Positions 17,031 through 25,115 of a stretch of DNA of 64,000 nucleotides are shown here, one piece after another. The number at the start of each line of letters is the position of its first letter. Position 1 is the first letter of the stretch. The stretch comes from Escherichia boydii (lineage in GTDB: Bacteria; Pseudomonadota; Gammaproteobacteria; Enterobacterales; Enterobacteriaceae): NCBI GenBank assembly GCA_041890495.1, contig CP169086.1:4402001-4466000 (forward strand). The letters are read 5' to 3'. The notes beneath the pieces were generated by a model. The model was not told where the DNA came from. It made no database searches and was given only the letters and a program-made list of their open reading frames with translations. A program made the position numbers and the translations under genes.

Positions 17031-17217
17031 ACTTTTCATTACCTGCAATAACGTTATTACGGGCGAAACTTTAACTTATGAGAGCGCACGGGGATATAAA
17101 TCAGCCGGAAAGGCGATGAAAGAAGCCCGGAAGATAGTTGAAGATATTACCTGTCATGGGGAATATGCCGATGATAACGAGTACACCGTAACGGTAAGGA
17201 AGGTGAAACGTGGCTGA
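17023..17217 (+). CDS. Small satellite protein B (64 aa)
   Basis: MYKLFITCNNVITGETLTY..SAGKAMKEARKIVED..YTVTVRKVKRG has the same beta-helix-beta plan as the preceding protein. AGGCCGGAA precedes the ATG, which lies inside the end of the upstream gene, so translation is probably coupled. The function is unknown. Confidence 0.65.
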   Translation: MYKLFITCNNVITGETLTYESARGYKSAGKAMKEARKIVEDITCHGEYADDNEYTVTVRKVKRG

Positions 17218-17440
17218 TATCTTCCGTGGTAAAGTAACCCGTAATAAAACGTTTGTGGTTTCCGGTTATGCGGTGACGCGTAAAGGTTATACGCGCAGCG
17301 CACAGGTGACGGTTGAGGCGCTTAATCGCGATGATGCAATTATCCGGGCTACGGCTCAGTTACGCTGGGAAGGATTAACGCATTTTAAAGCGTTAAAGGT
17401 GCTGGAAATAACCACTGCTTATACCAGTAAGCTGCACTGA
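17210..17440 (+). CDS. Small satellite protein C (76 aa)
   Basis: The GTG start overlaps the previous stop, with AAGGAAGGTG as a good ribosome site. The protein (MADIFRGKVTRNKTFVVSGY..AQVTVEALNRDDAIIRATAQLRW) is basic at the start and again suggests strands around one helix. It is the last of three chained small ORFs. The function is unknown. Confidence 0.65.
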   Translation: MADIFRGKVTRNKTFVVSGYAVTRKGYTRSAQVTVEALNRDDAIIRATAQLRWEGLTHFKALKVLEITTAYTSKLH

Positions 17441-17520
17441 TAAACCGTATTTAATCTGAGTCAGTTTAAACCGAATTAATTTTCGGGGGATGCCTTCATC
17501 CGTCGAAAGAGGATTGTGCC

Positions 17521-17778
17521 ATGAAAACAAGTAATCATATTCAGAATATTAATCCTTCTCACCTCAGCATTGAGAGTTATCACAAACTGAATCGCGCGAA
17601 GAATGTCGCATTCCAGATGCATTTACATATTCGCCAGTGTGAAGCTAACGCGATGCCACTCTTATGGATACCGGATATTTTAAGCTATATCAGCGAGGAT
17701 GTTTCGGACGTTTTACAGGAGGTGAAGGATATGGGGATATGTCACAGCTTTATGAATGTAAGCGCGTCACAAAAATAA
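17521..17778 (+). CDS. Small satellite protein D (85 aa)
   Basis: The ATG follows GAAAGAGGATTGTGCC, a good ribosome site. The 85-residue sequence (HLSIESYHKLNRAKNVAFQMHLHIRQCEANAMPLLWIPDILSYISEDVSDVLQ) is mainly helical with no motif I know. It lies 46 bases before the primase gene, so it may be co-transcribed with it. The function is unknown. Confidence 0.6.
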   Translation: MKTSNHIQNINPSHLSIESYHKLNRAKNVAFQMHLHIRQCEANAMPLLWIPDILSYISEDVSDVLQEVKDMGICHSFMNVSASQK

Positions 17779-17824
17779 ACAATTAAACAAAAGCGCCGTA
17801 GCGAGCGGCGCTTAAGGATTTTAT

Positions 17825-20485
17825 ATGAAAAGAGAAGATTTACACGCAGATATTGTAAAGCGTCTCATTGCTGATTTCCAGTTCAAAGAACAAAATGGTT
17901 ATTTACGGCAAGGGGTGTGTCCTTACTGTAAGAAAAAGGAATTATTCACCAGTCTGGATAAACCCTACGTCCTGCGCTGCGGGCGGGAAAATAAATGTGG
18001 CGGTGAAGTAATTGTTAAAGAAAACTATGCTGATTTATTTGATAACTGGTCTGAACGCTACCAGCGGACTGAAACACACCCCCACGCCGCAGCTGAGGCC
18101 TATTTACGTGAAGGGCGGGGTCTTGATACGGCGCTGATTGAGGGATGTTACAGTCAGGAAAGTTATCACCAGAAGGGGGCAGGTAGCGCGACGGTTCGAT
18201 TTGCGCTGCCGAACGGTGCCTGGTGGGAGCGGATTATTGATAGTCCGGATCGGTTTGACCGAAAGGCTAATTTTGGTGGGCGCTATGCGGGTCAATGGTG
18301 GTCCAGACCCGCACAAGACCTTACCGGGCAGAAAGAAATCTGGCTGGTAGAGGGTATTTTTGATGCCATCAGCCTCAACCAGAACGGTGTCGCTGCGGTG
18401 TCACTCATGACCTGCAACAACTACCCGGATAAGGCGTTGCAGACGCTGGCCGGGCTGTACGATAAAAGCCCTCGTCCTGTGCTGGTCTGGGCGCTGGACA
18501 GAGGGAAAGCTGGGGAGCGCGCGATACGCAAGCACGTTGAGCGTTGTCGCGCCGAAGGATGGACGGCAAAAGCGGCGCTCCCCCCGGATGGTAAAGAAAA
18601 AGTCGACTGGAACGATTTGCACATCAGGGGCAGGCTGACGGCCAGAGATTTGGACACCTACCGCTATTACGGCGCACTCTTAATCGCCCGTAATGCCAGT
18701 GATAAGGCGCTGTTGATGTTTAACCGTACCGAGCGGCACGAGTTCCATTTTGAGTATGATTCCCGTCTGTACTGGTTCAAACTCGACGTAGACCGGCACA
18801 TGAAGGCGGTTGAGCGTATCCAGATGGCCGACCCGGATTTAGATGAACGGGAAGCCAAGGCCAAGGCGCTGAAAGAGTCCGGGGCGGTGGCCGAAATTGC
18901 CAACTGCTATCCGACGCCGCTGTATTTTCAGAAGTCGGAAGCAACAGACGAGGCATGGTACTACATGCGCATTGATTTTCCGGGTGGGTTGCCGCCTGTT
19001 AAAGCCACGTTCACCGCTGCGCAGCTATCCAGCGCCTCAGAGTTCAAAAAGCGCCTTCTGCATGTGGCTAAAGGTGCGGTATACACCGGCAATACCAGTC
19101 AGCTTGACAAGCTGGCAAAGCAGGATTTACCGAGAATAAAAGAGGTCAATACTCAAAATTTCATCGGGTATAACAAAGAGTTTGGGGCTTATGTGTTCAA
19201 TGAGGTGGCCGTGCATAACGGGACGCTTTACCCCCTCAACGACGAAGATTATTTTGAAATGCGTAATCTCAGCTTGAAAAGTCTCAGTGCATCGCCGCAT
19301 CTGGCGCTAAATCCAGACCCGGAAGCGTTTGACCCGTCCTGGAGTGCCGACCTGTGGCGTGCGTTTGGCGTCAAGGGTTACATTGCACTGGCCTTCTGGC
19401 TGGGGACGTTGTTTGCAGAACAAATCCGCGCTGTACATAAAAGCTATCCATTCCTTGAGGTTGTCGGGGAACCCGGCTCCGGCAAAAGTACCCTGCTTGA
19501 GTTCCTGTGGCGACTCAGTGGCCGGCCGGACTATGAAGGGTTCGACCCGTCCAAATCCACCCCCGTTGCGCGGGCGCGTAACTTTGCGCAGGTGGCCAAT
19601 CTGCCTGTCTGTCTGATTGAGGGAGATCGCTCACTGGATAACGCCAAACAACGGGCGTTTGACTGGGACGAACTAAAATCCCTGTACAACGGCCGGTCGC
19701 CGCGGGCGGTAGGTATCAAGACGAACAATAATGAAACCTACGAACCGCCATTCAAGGGGGCTATTATCATTGCTCAGAACGCCAGTACAGACGGCTCCCC
19801 GGCATTTCTGGAGCGCATAATTCATCTGCATACCGACCGGAGCGACCAGACCCCGCAGACAAAGGCCGCAGCGGAGGCGCTGGAGCGCTACCCGATAGAA
19901 TCCATTTCCGGTTTTGTTCTGTTGGCGACCCTCAGGGAAAGGGAGATTATGGCGCGTTTCTTTACCCGTTTTGAGACCGCCGAGGCGGAGGTACTGGCCG
20001 TTATGCCCTACCAGCATATCCGTATTATCAAAAATCACGCCCAGCTTATCGCTTTACTGGAAGCGCTGGAGGTGGTGCTCCCCCTGGAGCGCGGCTGTAT
20101 AGAGCAAACAAAGGAAATGCTTCTGAGGATGGCCCCGGAACGCCTCAGGGCGGTGCAGGCCGAGCATCCACTCGTGCAGGAATTCTGGGAGGTCTTTGAT
20201 TATCTGGATTCGGTAGTGCCTGGGGGGATAAACCATTCACGGGAGCCTGGAGAGATCGCCGTGCAATTCAGCCATTTTCAGGAGGAAGCGAGCCACCACC
20301 GGCAATCGCACGCCGATATTAAAGAGATCAAGAAGCTCCTGGAGGGAGCGAAGAGCAGGCGTATAATCCGCAAAGGGGCTGTAAGGAGCCGGGTTTATGA
20401 AGCCTATAATCGTTTGCTTCCCGCCGACAGTCCGGCAAAGCGAAGCGAGGTGCAACATTGCTGGATATTTAAGGCCAGGGATTGA
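17825..20485 (+). CDS. Alpha-like primase-helicase (satellite replication protein)
   Basis: The 886-residue protein resembles P4 Alpha (777 aa), which primes, unwinds and recognises the origin. The N-terminus has a zinc-binding element (CPYCKKKELF..LRCGRENKCGG, residues about 33-60), then a TOPRIM primase core (IWLVEGIFDAISLNQNG near 172, ALDRGKAGERA). The C-terminal half is a superfamily 3 / D5-type AAA+ helicase with Walker A GEPGSGKST near 546, Walker B-like VCLIEGD and sensor AIIIAQNAS. The last 120 residues may bind the origin. ATG at 17825 follows AAGGATTTTAT. An iteron-rich inverted repeat lies 0.8 kb downstream. It marks the element as self-replicating once excised. Confidence 0.9.
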   Translation: MKREDLHADIVKRLIADFQFKEQNGYLRQGVCPYCKKKELFTSLDKPYVLRCGRENKCGGEVIVKENYADLFDNWSERYQRTETHPHAAAEAYLREGRGLDTALIEGCYSQESYHQKGAGSATVRFALPNGAWWERIIDSPDRFDRKANFGGRYAGQWWSRPAQDLTGQKEIWLVEGIFDAISLNQNGVAAVSLMTCNNYPDKALQTLAGLYDKSPRPVLVWALDRGKAGERAIRKHVERCRAEGWTAKAALPPDGKEKVDWNDLHIRGRLTARDLDTYRYYGALLIARNASDKALLMFNRTERHEFHFEYDSRLYWFKLDVDRHMKAVERIQMADPDLDEREAKAKALKESGAVAEIANCYPTPLYFQKSEATDEAWYYMRIDFPGGLPPVKATFTAAQLSSASEFKKRLLHVAKGAVYTGNTSQLDKLAKQDLPRIKEVNTQNFIGYNKEFGAYVFNEVAVHNGTLYPLNDEDYFEMRNLSLKSLSASPHLALNPDPEAFDPSWSADLWRAFGVKGYIALAFWLGTLFAEQIRAVHKSYPFLEVVGEPGSGKSTLLEFLWRLSGRPDYEGFDPSKSTPVARARNFAQVANLPVCLIEGDRSLDNAKQRAFDWDELKSLYNGRSPRAVGIKTNNNETYEPPFKGAIIIAQNASTDGSPAFLERIIHLHTDRSDQTPQTKAAAEALERYPIESISGFVLLATLREREIMARFFTRFETAEAEVLAVMPYQHIRIIKNHAQLIALLEALEVVLPLERGCIEQTKEMLLRMAPERLRAVQAEHPLVQEFWEVFDYLDSVVPGGINHSREPGEIAVQFSHFQEEASHHRQSHADIKEIKKLLEGAKSRRIIRKGAVRSRVYEAYNRLLPADSPAKRSEVQHCWIFKARD

Positions 20486-20509
20486 TTGCGGTAACTATTG
20501 AGGTCGACA

Positions 20510-20920
20510 ATGAAGAAAAAATTCTGCCTTACCACGTCTCGCCAGAGCGATACCCTGCGCTACCAAAGAGAAAGCGCCTGGTTTGCACATTGCGAGAAAG
20601 AGCAAATCCCCTATATCCAGTTGCGCCAAAAAACAAAGCGGACAGATATTCACTGGGATTACATCACATACCCGCTCACCCTTGATGACGCGTTTAGCGG
20701 TGAGTATGGCGCGCGACTGCGCTCAGAGGTCAGGGAGATGTTTGCACGGGTAGCTTATGAAAACCGAAATACCACAATGTCTTATATGGCAAGCGGATGG
20801 ACGGCGGACTTCCACGATGTTCCCAACGCTATTGCAGATAACCTGGCCTGCGAGCTGTACGACCTTGTAGTACGTCACTTGCTGAATTACAGGGTCGCAC
20901 TGGATAAAACCCCGGCTTAA
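20510..20920 (+). CDS. Small protein downstream of alpha (136 aa), unknown
   Basis: I choose the ATG at 20510 (MKKKFCLTTSRQSD) because TTGAGGT lies upstream; a TTG four codons earlier is also open. The sequence is polar with helices in the C-terminal half (LDDAFSGEYGARLRSEVREMFARVAYEN). No family is recognised. It lies 24 bases after the primase and should be co-transcribed with it, which suggests a replication or copy-number accessory role by position only. Confidence 0.6.
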   Translation: MKKKFCLTTSRQSDTLRYQRESAWFAHCEKEQIPYIQLRQKTKRTDIHWDYITYPLTLDDAFSGEYGARLRSEVREMFARVAYENRNTTMSYMASGWTADFHDVPNAIADNLACELYDLVVRHLLNYRVALDKTPA

Positions 20921-21293
20921 CCCTCGCGCCTTATTCCCCCGGCATCATCATTTTTATCGCTATGTTGGCCATCTGGTCAGCATGGCGTTTTTGTTTACAT
21001 CGATACGCCGTCCTGACAGCACTGACGATTCCGACAGTACTGCAGCGCAGGCTGTTCTGTCTGCGCCAGATATTGCAAACCGGCTTTAATGGCCAGCACG
21101 GTCATAAATAACCCTGTCTGCCGGTATCGAGCACCGCCAGTTCTGGCAGTGTAAGGGGGACGGTCGATGTATTGCGGCCTGCGCCCCTGCCGATTGGACT
21201 AAAAGGAAAACCAAATTATTAACATGAAAGAAGGATTGAGGCAGCAAACATGCTCATAAATTAGCCTGTTTTAGTCGTTTTCAAAATCTTAGG
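20921..21293. other. Non-coding stretch after the replication genes
   Basis: I see no supported gene here. The first half is mixed composition with many short inverted repeats (for example around 20985-21060). The last 80 bases become AT-rich as the inverted-repeat structure at 21294 begins. Confidence 0.5.
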
Positions 21294-21575
21294 GGGTGTC
21301 TCGGAAACTCATTACATTATTACAGGCATGAAAAATAAAACATAACATGTTGATATATATAATAAATATCTGTAATGAGATACCCATTACATACCATTAC
21401 ATGTAATAAAATGGATTTGTTACAAGCAATGAATGTAACTCATTGTTTTTAAAAGGTGTAATTTTCATGTAATTGAATGTAACCTGAAATCCATTACAAA
21501 CATTACTATTAAAAATCATAAGCTTAATCGCTGTCTGGCAGGTCTGTAATAATGTAATGAGTTTCCGAGACACCC
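21294..21575. other. Candidate satellite origin: 32-bp inverted repeat enclosing CATTAC iterons
   Basis: A perfect 32-base inverted repeat (21294-21325 and 21544-21575, ends GGGTGTCTCGGAAACTC) encloses 218 AT-rich bases. CATTAC or its complement GTAATG occurs at 21310, 21372, 21385, 21395, 21492, 21501 and 21554, with further GTAAT/GTAAC near-copies. P4 Alpha binds short repeated sequences at ori and crr, and this block lies near the alpha-like gene, so a replication origin is the simplest reading. A small inverted-repeat insertion (MITE) cannot be excluded, though I see no target duplication. Confidence 0.6.
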
Positions 21576-22233
21576 TCCTGATTCTTGAGAAAAACAGCCC
21601 TTTACCTGTTAGCATTTTTTTTACAGTCACTACTACAGATCCTGTCGTGGCGTCGGCCTTCTGCGTCGCTCATATGTGCTCATTTCAGCCTGTATTACAG
21701 CGTTCACTACGGGGGGGGGGATCCTGAGGTTTTTTAGCCTGGAATCCCGGCTTCTGGCGCTGCACAATAGTGCACAAATTTGCACAGTTTTTTTGATGGT
21801 ATTTATGCCCTTTCCGCCCGCTGCTGGCGCGGTCTGAGGCCGGTTTTGTGCGTGCACGAAAAAAGGCGTGTTTGTCACGCGCAGGTGACGGGGGAACAGC
21901 CCACGCGACGGGGCGCGGGATGGTGAGCCAGTAATATTTTGCCGTCAGAATCAATGTACGTGTTGTGGGGCGCATTTCAGAACGCGAGTTATGCCGGGCC
22001 ACATAATTGAGGCTGCGCCCCTCACAGTGGCTTACACGCGCTGAATGAAGATGAAATTATTTTTCCACGGACTGCCCGCAGGCTGGAGGAACCTCCCTGC
22101 ACGGGGCGTGTGGGCTGGTGAATAATTTTGAATGGATTACTGCAAAGATTTTTATTGCAGGCCGGATGTTGTTGTCATGCCCTGCCTGAATCATAATATC
22201 GGCGAGTTCAACTCCCACAGGGGAGCTATCATC
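21576..22233. other. Gap between origin-like block and late genes, with a 10-G tract
   Basis: This stretch probably holds the cos/packaging and late-promoter region by position, but no P2/P4-type cos core was found by eye. It contains a run of ten G at 21711-21720 and a weak minus-strand ORF (21685-22002). ATG codons upstream of 22234 in the activator frame are considered part of its leader. Confidence 0.4.
21685..22002 (-). CDS. Doubtful small ORF running through a poly-C tract
   Basis: This 105-residue frame (MARHNSRSEMRPTTRTLILT..) is basic and of unknown family. It crosses the ten-base C run (minus strand) near its end. A change of one base in that run would continue it into the adjacent frame, which stays open to 21633 (VVNAVIQAEMSTYERRRR). 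It could be a real contingency-type gene or chance. Codon use gives no clear answer. Confidence 0.25.
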   Translation of the reverse strand: MARHNSRSEMRPTTRTLILTAKYYWLTIPRPVAWAVPPSPARDKHAFFRARTKPASDRASSGRKGHKYHQKNCANLCTIVQRQKPGFQAKKPQDPPPRSERCNTG

Positions 22234-22428
22234 ATGTTTCGTTGTCCCTTCTGCGGCGCTATGGCCCGCACCCGTACCAGTCGCCGCCTGAGCGACCACA
22301 CCATACGCCAGTATCATCAGTGCCAGAATCTGGAATGCAGTGAGAGCTTTACCACCCTGAACGCCTTTGAACGCCGGGTCAGTAGTCGTGACGCACCGGC
22401 GATGCCTCCGCCTGCGGCGGGAGACTGA
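22234..22428 (+). CDS. Ogr/Delta-family zinc-finger late-gene activator
   Basis: The 64-residue protein matches P2 Ogr and each half of P4 Delta. It has CPFC, then TRTSRRLSD..RQYHQCQNLEC, giving the C-X2-C-X22-C-X4-C zinc site, and SFTTLNAFERRV. These proteins contact RNA polymerase alpha at late promoters. P4 Delta is a fused double finger of 166 residues, so this single-finger form is closer to Ogr. The frame is open back to 22132, but GGGGAG lies 8 bases before the ATG at 22234 and the family starts MF-CP. It lies upstream of the late genes it would switch on. Confidence 0.92.
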   Translation: MFRCPFCGAMARTRTSRRLSDHTIRQYHQCQNLECSESFTTLNAFERRVSSRDAPAMPPPAAGD

Positions 22429-22471
22429 AGCGTCAATGTGTGCCGTTCCCCCGCCCGTTCAGGGCGGGGCG

Positions 22472-22705
22472 TTATCCTTCCCTCGCATTACCTGCCAGCA
22501 CGTCACTTATCAGGGTATCCAGACTCTGATAACGGCCCGCACTGCTGTTTACCGCCTGCTCCATGCCCTGCCGGGCCAGTCTTATCACACACCCTGAATA
22601 GCTGAGCGAATGCTGCTCGCAAAGTCTGCGGATCTGTTCGTCCAGTTCGTGGGGGACTCTGACCGCACGCAGTACGGATTTACCGTTTCTCGCCGGGCTG
22701 TACAT
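22472..22705 (-). CDS. Ribbon-helix-helix-like small protein
   Basis: The 77-residue sequence contains SVLRAVRVPHELDEQIRRLCEQHSLSYSGCVIRLARQGM, the strand-helix-helix pattern of Arc/CopG/MetJ repressors (short strand, HELDEQIRRL helix, SYSGCVIRLA helix). It is on the minus strand between the activator and the late genes, so it may repress one or both. The start GTACAT region has only a modest ribosome site. It is not a shadow of any plus-strand gene. Confidence 0.65.
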   Translation of the reverse strand: MYSPARNGKSVLRAVRVPHELDEQIRRLCEQHSLSYSGCVIRLARQGMEQAVNSSAGRYQSLDTLISDVLAGNAREG

Positions 22706-22902
22706 GGTTTTCCTGCCTTTGTCAGTGCTCTGTGACCGGCATTATCCGGTGATTATTTTGCCCTGTTATACAGTTTCGGGTCTGGCCTGCTGCTGACAAC
22801 AAAAGCGCCGCGACATCCCTTCTGATTCTGGTGAACCATAAAGGCCATACCGGCAGGCAGAGTGCGTGCCGTGGTAACTGTATTACATCAGGAATCAGGA
22901 CT

Positions 22903-23625
22903 ATGAAAATGACACCCGAACTTACCCGACTGGCAGAGAACGCCGCGACAGTGCGCCTCGAATTTGACGAGGCATACGGCCTGCTGCAAGCGAAACAGGC
23001 CACCGTGCAAAACCTGCTGGATACCCGTCAAAAGCTGATAGAAGAAGTGGGCAGGCAGTCTGACGGATGGGAGCAGAGTCTGCTGGCGTCCGGTGGCGTT
23101 GAAAGTGAAGACTCAGACAAAGCCACGCTGCTTGCCAGCCTTGCAAAAGAGAAGCTGGAGCGCATCTCCCCGCTGATTGATACAGCTTGCGTGGAAGTGA
23201 TTAAGCTGCGTTATGACGCGGCTGATAAGGCCAGACGCTATGATTTTGCCTGGCGTGAACTGAGTACCGCGCTCATTCAGCCGGAGTGTGAAGCCCTGCT
23301 GAATAACCTGCGCGATTCGCTGGTGATAGTACGCGGCCTGTTTGCGCTTTCCCCGCTCCCCGCCCATGACTTCGATAACCTGCTTGGCTCGCTGGTCAGG
23401 GATATCAGCCGTGAGAATAACCTCACTCCTGCCCGTGACTATCTGGCTGCGGCGGCCGACGACAGCGAAAATGCGCTTCATCTCTGGCCGGGTTCATTCC
23501 CGGAAAACATGCGTAACGTCATGCGCCGCTCTCCGTCTGGCGCACAGATGGCGATGGCACGTAATGACCCGGAGAAAATGCGTGCGCTTGCCGATGGCCG
23601 TGAGCCGTGCAAGGGCATGGGCTGA
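22903..23625 (+). CDS. Helical protein before the capsid gene, possibly Psu-like
   Basis: I use ATG 22903 (MKMTPELTRLAENAATVRLEF), preceded by CAGGAATCAGGAC, giving 240 residues. The protein is almost wholly helical with coiled-coil heptads (EFDEAYGLLQAKQATVQNLL, LASLAKEKLERISPL) and ends MRRSPSGAQMAMARNDPEKM. P4 has psu downstream of delta; Psu is a helical capsid-decoration and Rho-inhibiting protein of 190 residues, and the tail pattern is weakly similar. A scaffold or size-determination role beside the capsid gene is equally possible. It does not resemble P2 gpO. It is 19 bases upstream of the capsid gene, in one operon. Confidence 0.6.
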   Translation: MKMTPELTRLAENAATVRLEFDEAYGLLQAKQATVQNLLDTRQKLIEEVGRQSDGWEQSLLASGGVESEDSDKATLLASLAKEKLERISPLIDTACVEVIKLRYDAADKARRYDFAWRELSTALIQPECEALLNNLRDSLVIVRGLFALSPLPAHDFDNLLGSLVRDISRENNLTPARDYLAAAADDSENALHLWPGSFPENMRNVMRRSPSGAQMAMARNDPEKMRALADGREPCKGMG

Positions 23626-23644
23626 TAACTGAGAGGATAATGTT

Positions 23645-24949
23645 ATGGACTTTGCAGCACGTATTCGGGCGCTCATTCAGCGTAACAGGCAGTTTGCGAG
23701 CGGTGCCTCACCGAAGGACAAAATTCTGATGGAGCAGGAAAATAAGAAGCTGGAAGCCGAACTTCACGGACTGCATGACGGCGGGCACTCAGGGCAGCGG
23801 TTTTCTGCGGGCGAGGGGGGGAATTCTTCAGATCCTGATATTTTCCTGCCCGGGCCTTCTGGTGATAATGAAGCTCTGCCGCAGCCGGTCATGCTGGCCG
23901 GCGAGAGGCCCCGCGCAATGGACACGGTTGTCACGCGCGTTATTGAAGCCCTGACTAACGAAGAAAGCGGTTCAATCGATCTTACGTCAGGCTTTGTGTC
24001 AATCAATCACAGTAATACCAACCCGTCCCCGGTGCAGTCCGGGGCGCTGGCGGCGAACTACAGCGCGGAATTTTTGACCCGGATTAACGTCACCCCCGTT
24101 AAAGACGCCGAAGGGGAAAGCGTTATGGTGGGGTCAGGCGGATCGCTGGCCTATGTCAGCAATGGCAGTACGCGACGGAATCCACAGGCCGGGGCTGCAC
24201 TGAAACCCCACCGCTACCAGTGCCAGAAGGTCAACTTTGACACCTGTATTTCATATGACGAACTGGATGCGTGGGCGCATCTTGAAAATTACCCGGAACT
24301 GGCTAAGGCGGCAGTTGATCAACAGCGCAACCTCGATCGCCTGTTAATCGGTTTTAACGGTACGCACTACGCCTATCTGTCCAGCCCTGAAAAATATCCG
24401 AAGCGTCAGGATTGCGGCGTGGGCTGGCTGGAGAAGTACCGTCAGGAAGCGCCGGAGAGGGTTATCAGCGGGCTTTCAGTTGCAGGACGCAATGAAGACG
24501 GGCGGATCATCTCGCACGGCGATTACGGCACCGTTGACGCCCTTGTACTGGATGGCTGGCAGTCGGCCATTACTCAGCAATACCGTATGGATCTGGTATC
24601 GGTATGCAGCATGAATACCCTTTTCAACAAGGAGTATCCGCTTGTGAATGCCGTGGCACCCAATCAGCCAAACAAGGAAATGCTGGTCAATCAGATCCTG
24701 CTGAACAACCCGACGCTGGGCGGGCTTCCCGCCGTTCCTGTGCCGCATTTCCCGGACAACGCGGTACTGGTAACGTCCCTGCGGAATCTTTCCCTGTACT
24801 TCCTGAAAGGAGGCGGCAGGACGCTGGCGAAGAATGAGCCGGAATTTAATCGCCTGGCGGTTTATGAGTCGTGGAATGAAGCCTATATGGTGGAAAGATA
24901 CGAGGCCGGTTGCCTGATTGATGAAATTAAATGGAATAGTAGTGATTAA
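23645..24949 (+). CDS. P2 gpN-type major capsid protein with N-terminal extension
   Basis: From residue 140 to the end this 434-residue protein follows P2 gpN (357 aa): AEFLTRINVTPVKDAEGE versus P2 SDFLTRINIVPVSEMKGE, then VNFDTCISYDELDAWA, LIGFNGTHYAY, VGWLEKYRQEAPERV, YGTVDALVLDG, LGGLPAVPVPHFPDNAVLVTSL and YEAGCLIDEIK. This is an HK97-fold shell protein. The first 135 residues replace the 45 of gpN and read as a helix with coiled-coil (KILMEQENKKLEAELHGL), then a Gly/Pro/Ser-rich linker, which looks like a built-in scaffold segment. GAGGATAATG precedes the ATG. A terminator follows. Classical P4 has no capsid gene. Confidence 0.92.
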   Translation: MDFAARIRALIQRNRQFASGASPKDKILMEQENKKLEAELHGLHDGGHSGQRFSAGEGGNSSDPDIFLPGPSGDNEALPQPVMLAGERPRAMDTVVTRVIEALTNEESGSIDLTSGFVSINHSNTNPSPVQSGALAANYSAEFLTRINVTPVKDAEGESVMVGSGGSLAYVSNGSTRRNPQAGAALKPHRYQCQKVNFDTCISYDELDAWAHLENYPELAKAAVDQQRNLDRLLIGFNGTHYAYLSSPEKYPKRQDCGVGWLEKYRQEAPERVISGLSVAGRNEDGRIISHGDYGTVDALVLDGWQSAITQQYRMDLVSVCSMNTLFNKEYPLVNAVAPNQPNKEMLVNQILLNNPTLGGLPAVPVPHFPDNAVLVTSLRNLSLYFLKGGGRTLAKNEPEFNRLAVYESWNEAYMVERYEAGCLIDEIKWNSSD

Positions 24950-25049
24950 AAATTGCGCAATTAATCACGGGCTGACGATTCAGGGCTGATTCATGAGTGC
25001 AAATTAGTTGATTTTTATAGTGATAAATCACTTTGATATCAACACAGAA

Positions 25050-25061
25050 GTAGCCTATAGG
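25050..25061. repeat. Putative integrase arm-type site, right end
   Basis: GTAGCCTATAGG repeats the sequence at 13365-13376, followed by TAGCCT, 55 bases inside the right attachment copy. Confidence 0.55.
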
Positions 25062-25077
25062 TAGCCTAGAAAACACG

Positions 25078-25113
25078 AAGGGGTTACGATTTTTATCGTA
25101 ACCCCTTGTTTTA
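25078..25113 (+). terminator. Terminator of the satellite late operon
   Basis: AAGGGGTTACGAT-TTTT-ATCGTAACCCCTT, a perfect 13-bp stem, is followed by GTTTTAT. It ends the capsid operon. Lying 3 bases beyond the ileX 3' end, it may also end the tRNA transcript that lost its own terminator. Confidence 0.88.
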
Positions 25114-25115
25114 TC

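Noticed and set aside
21576..22233. P2/P4 cos site
   Set aside because: I looked for the GGCGAGGCGGGGAAAGCAC-type core on both strands and found no convincing match. A diverged cos may still be there.
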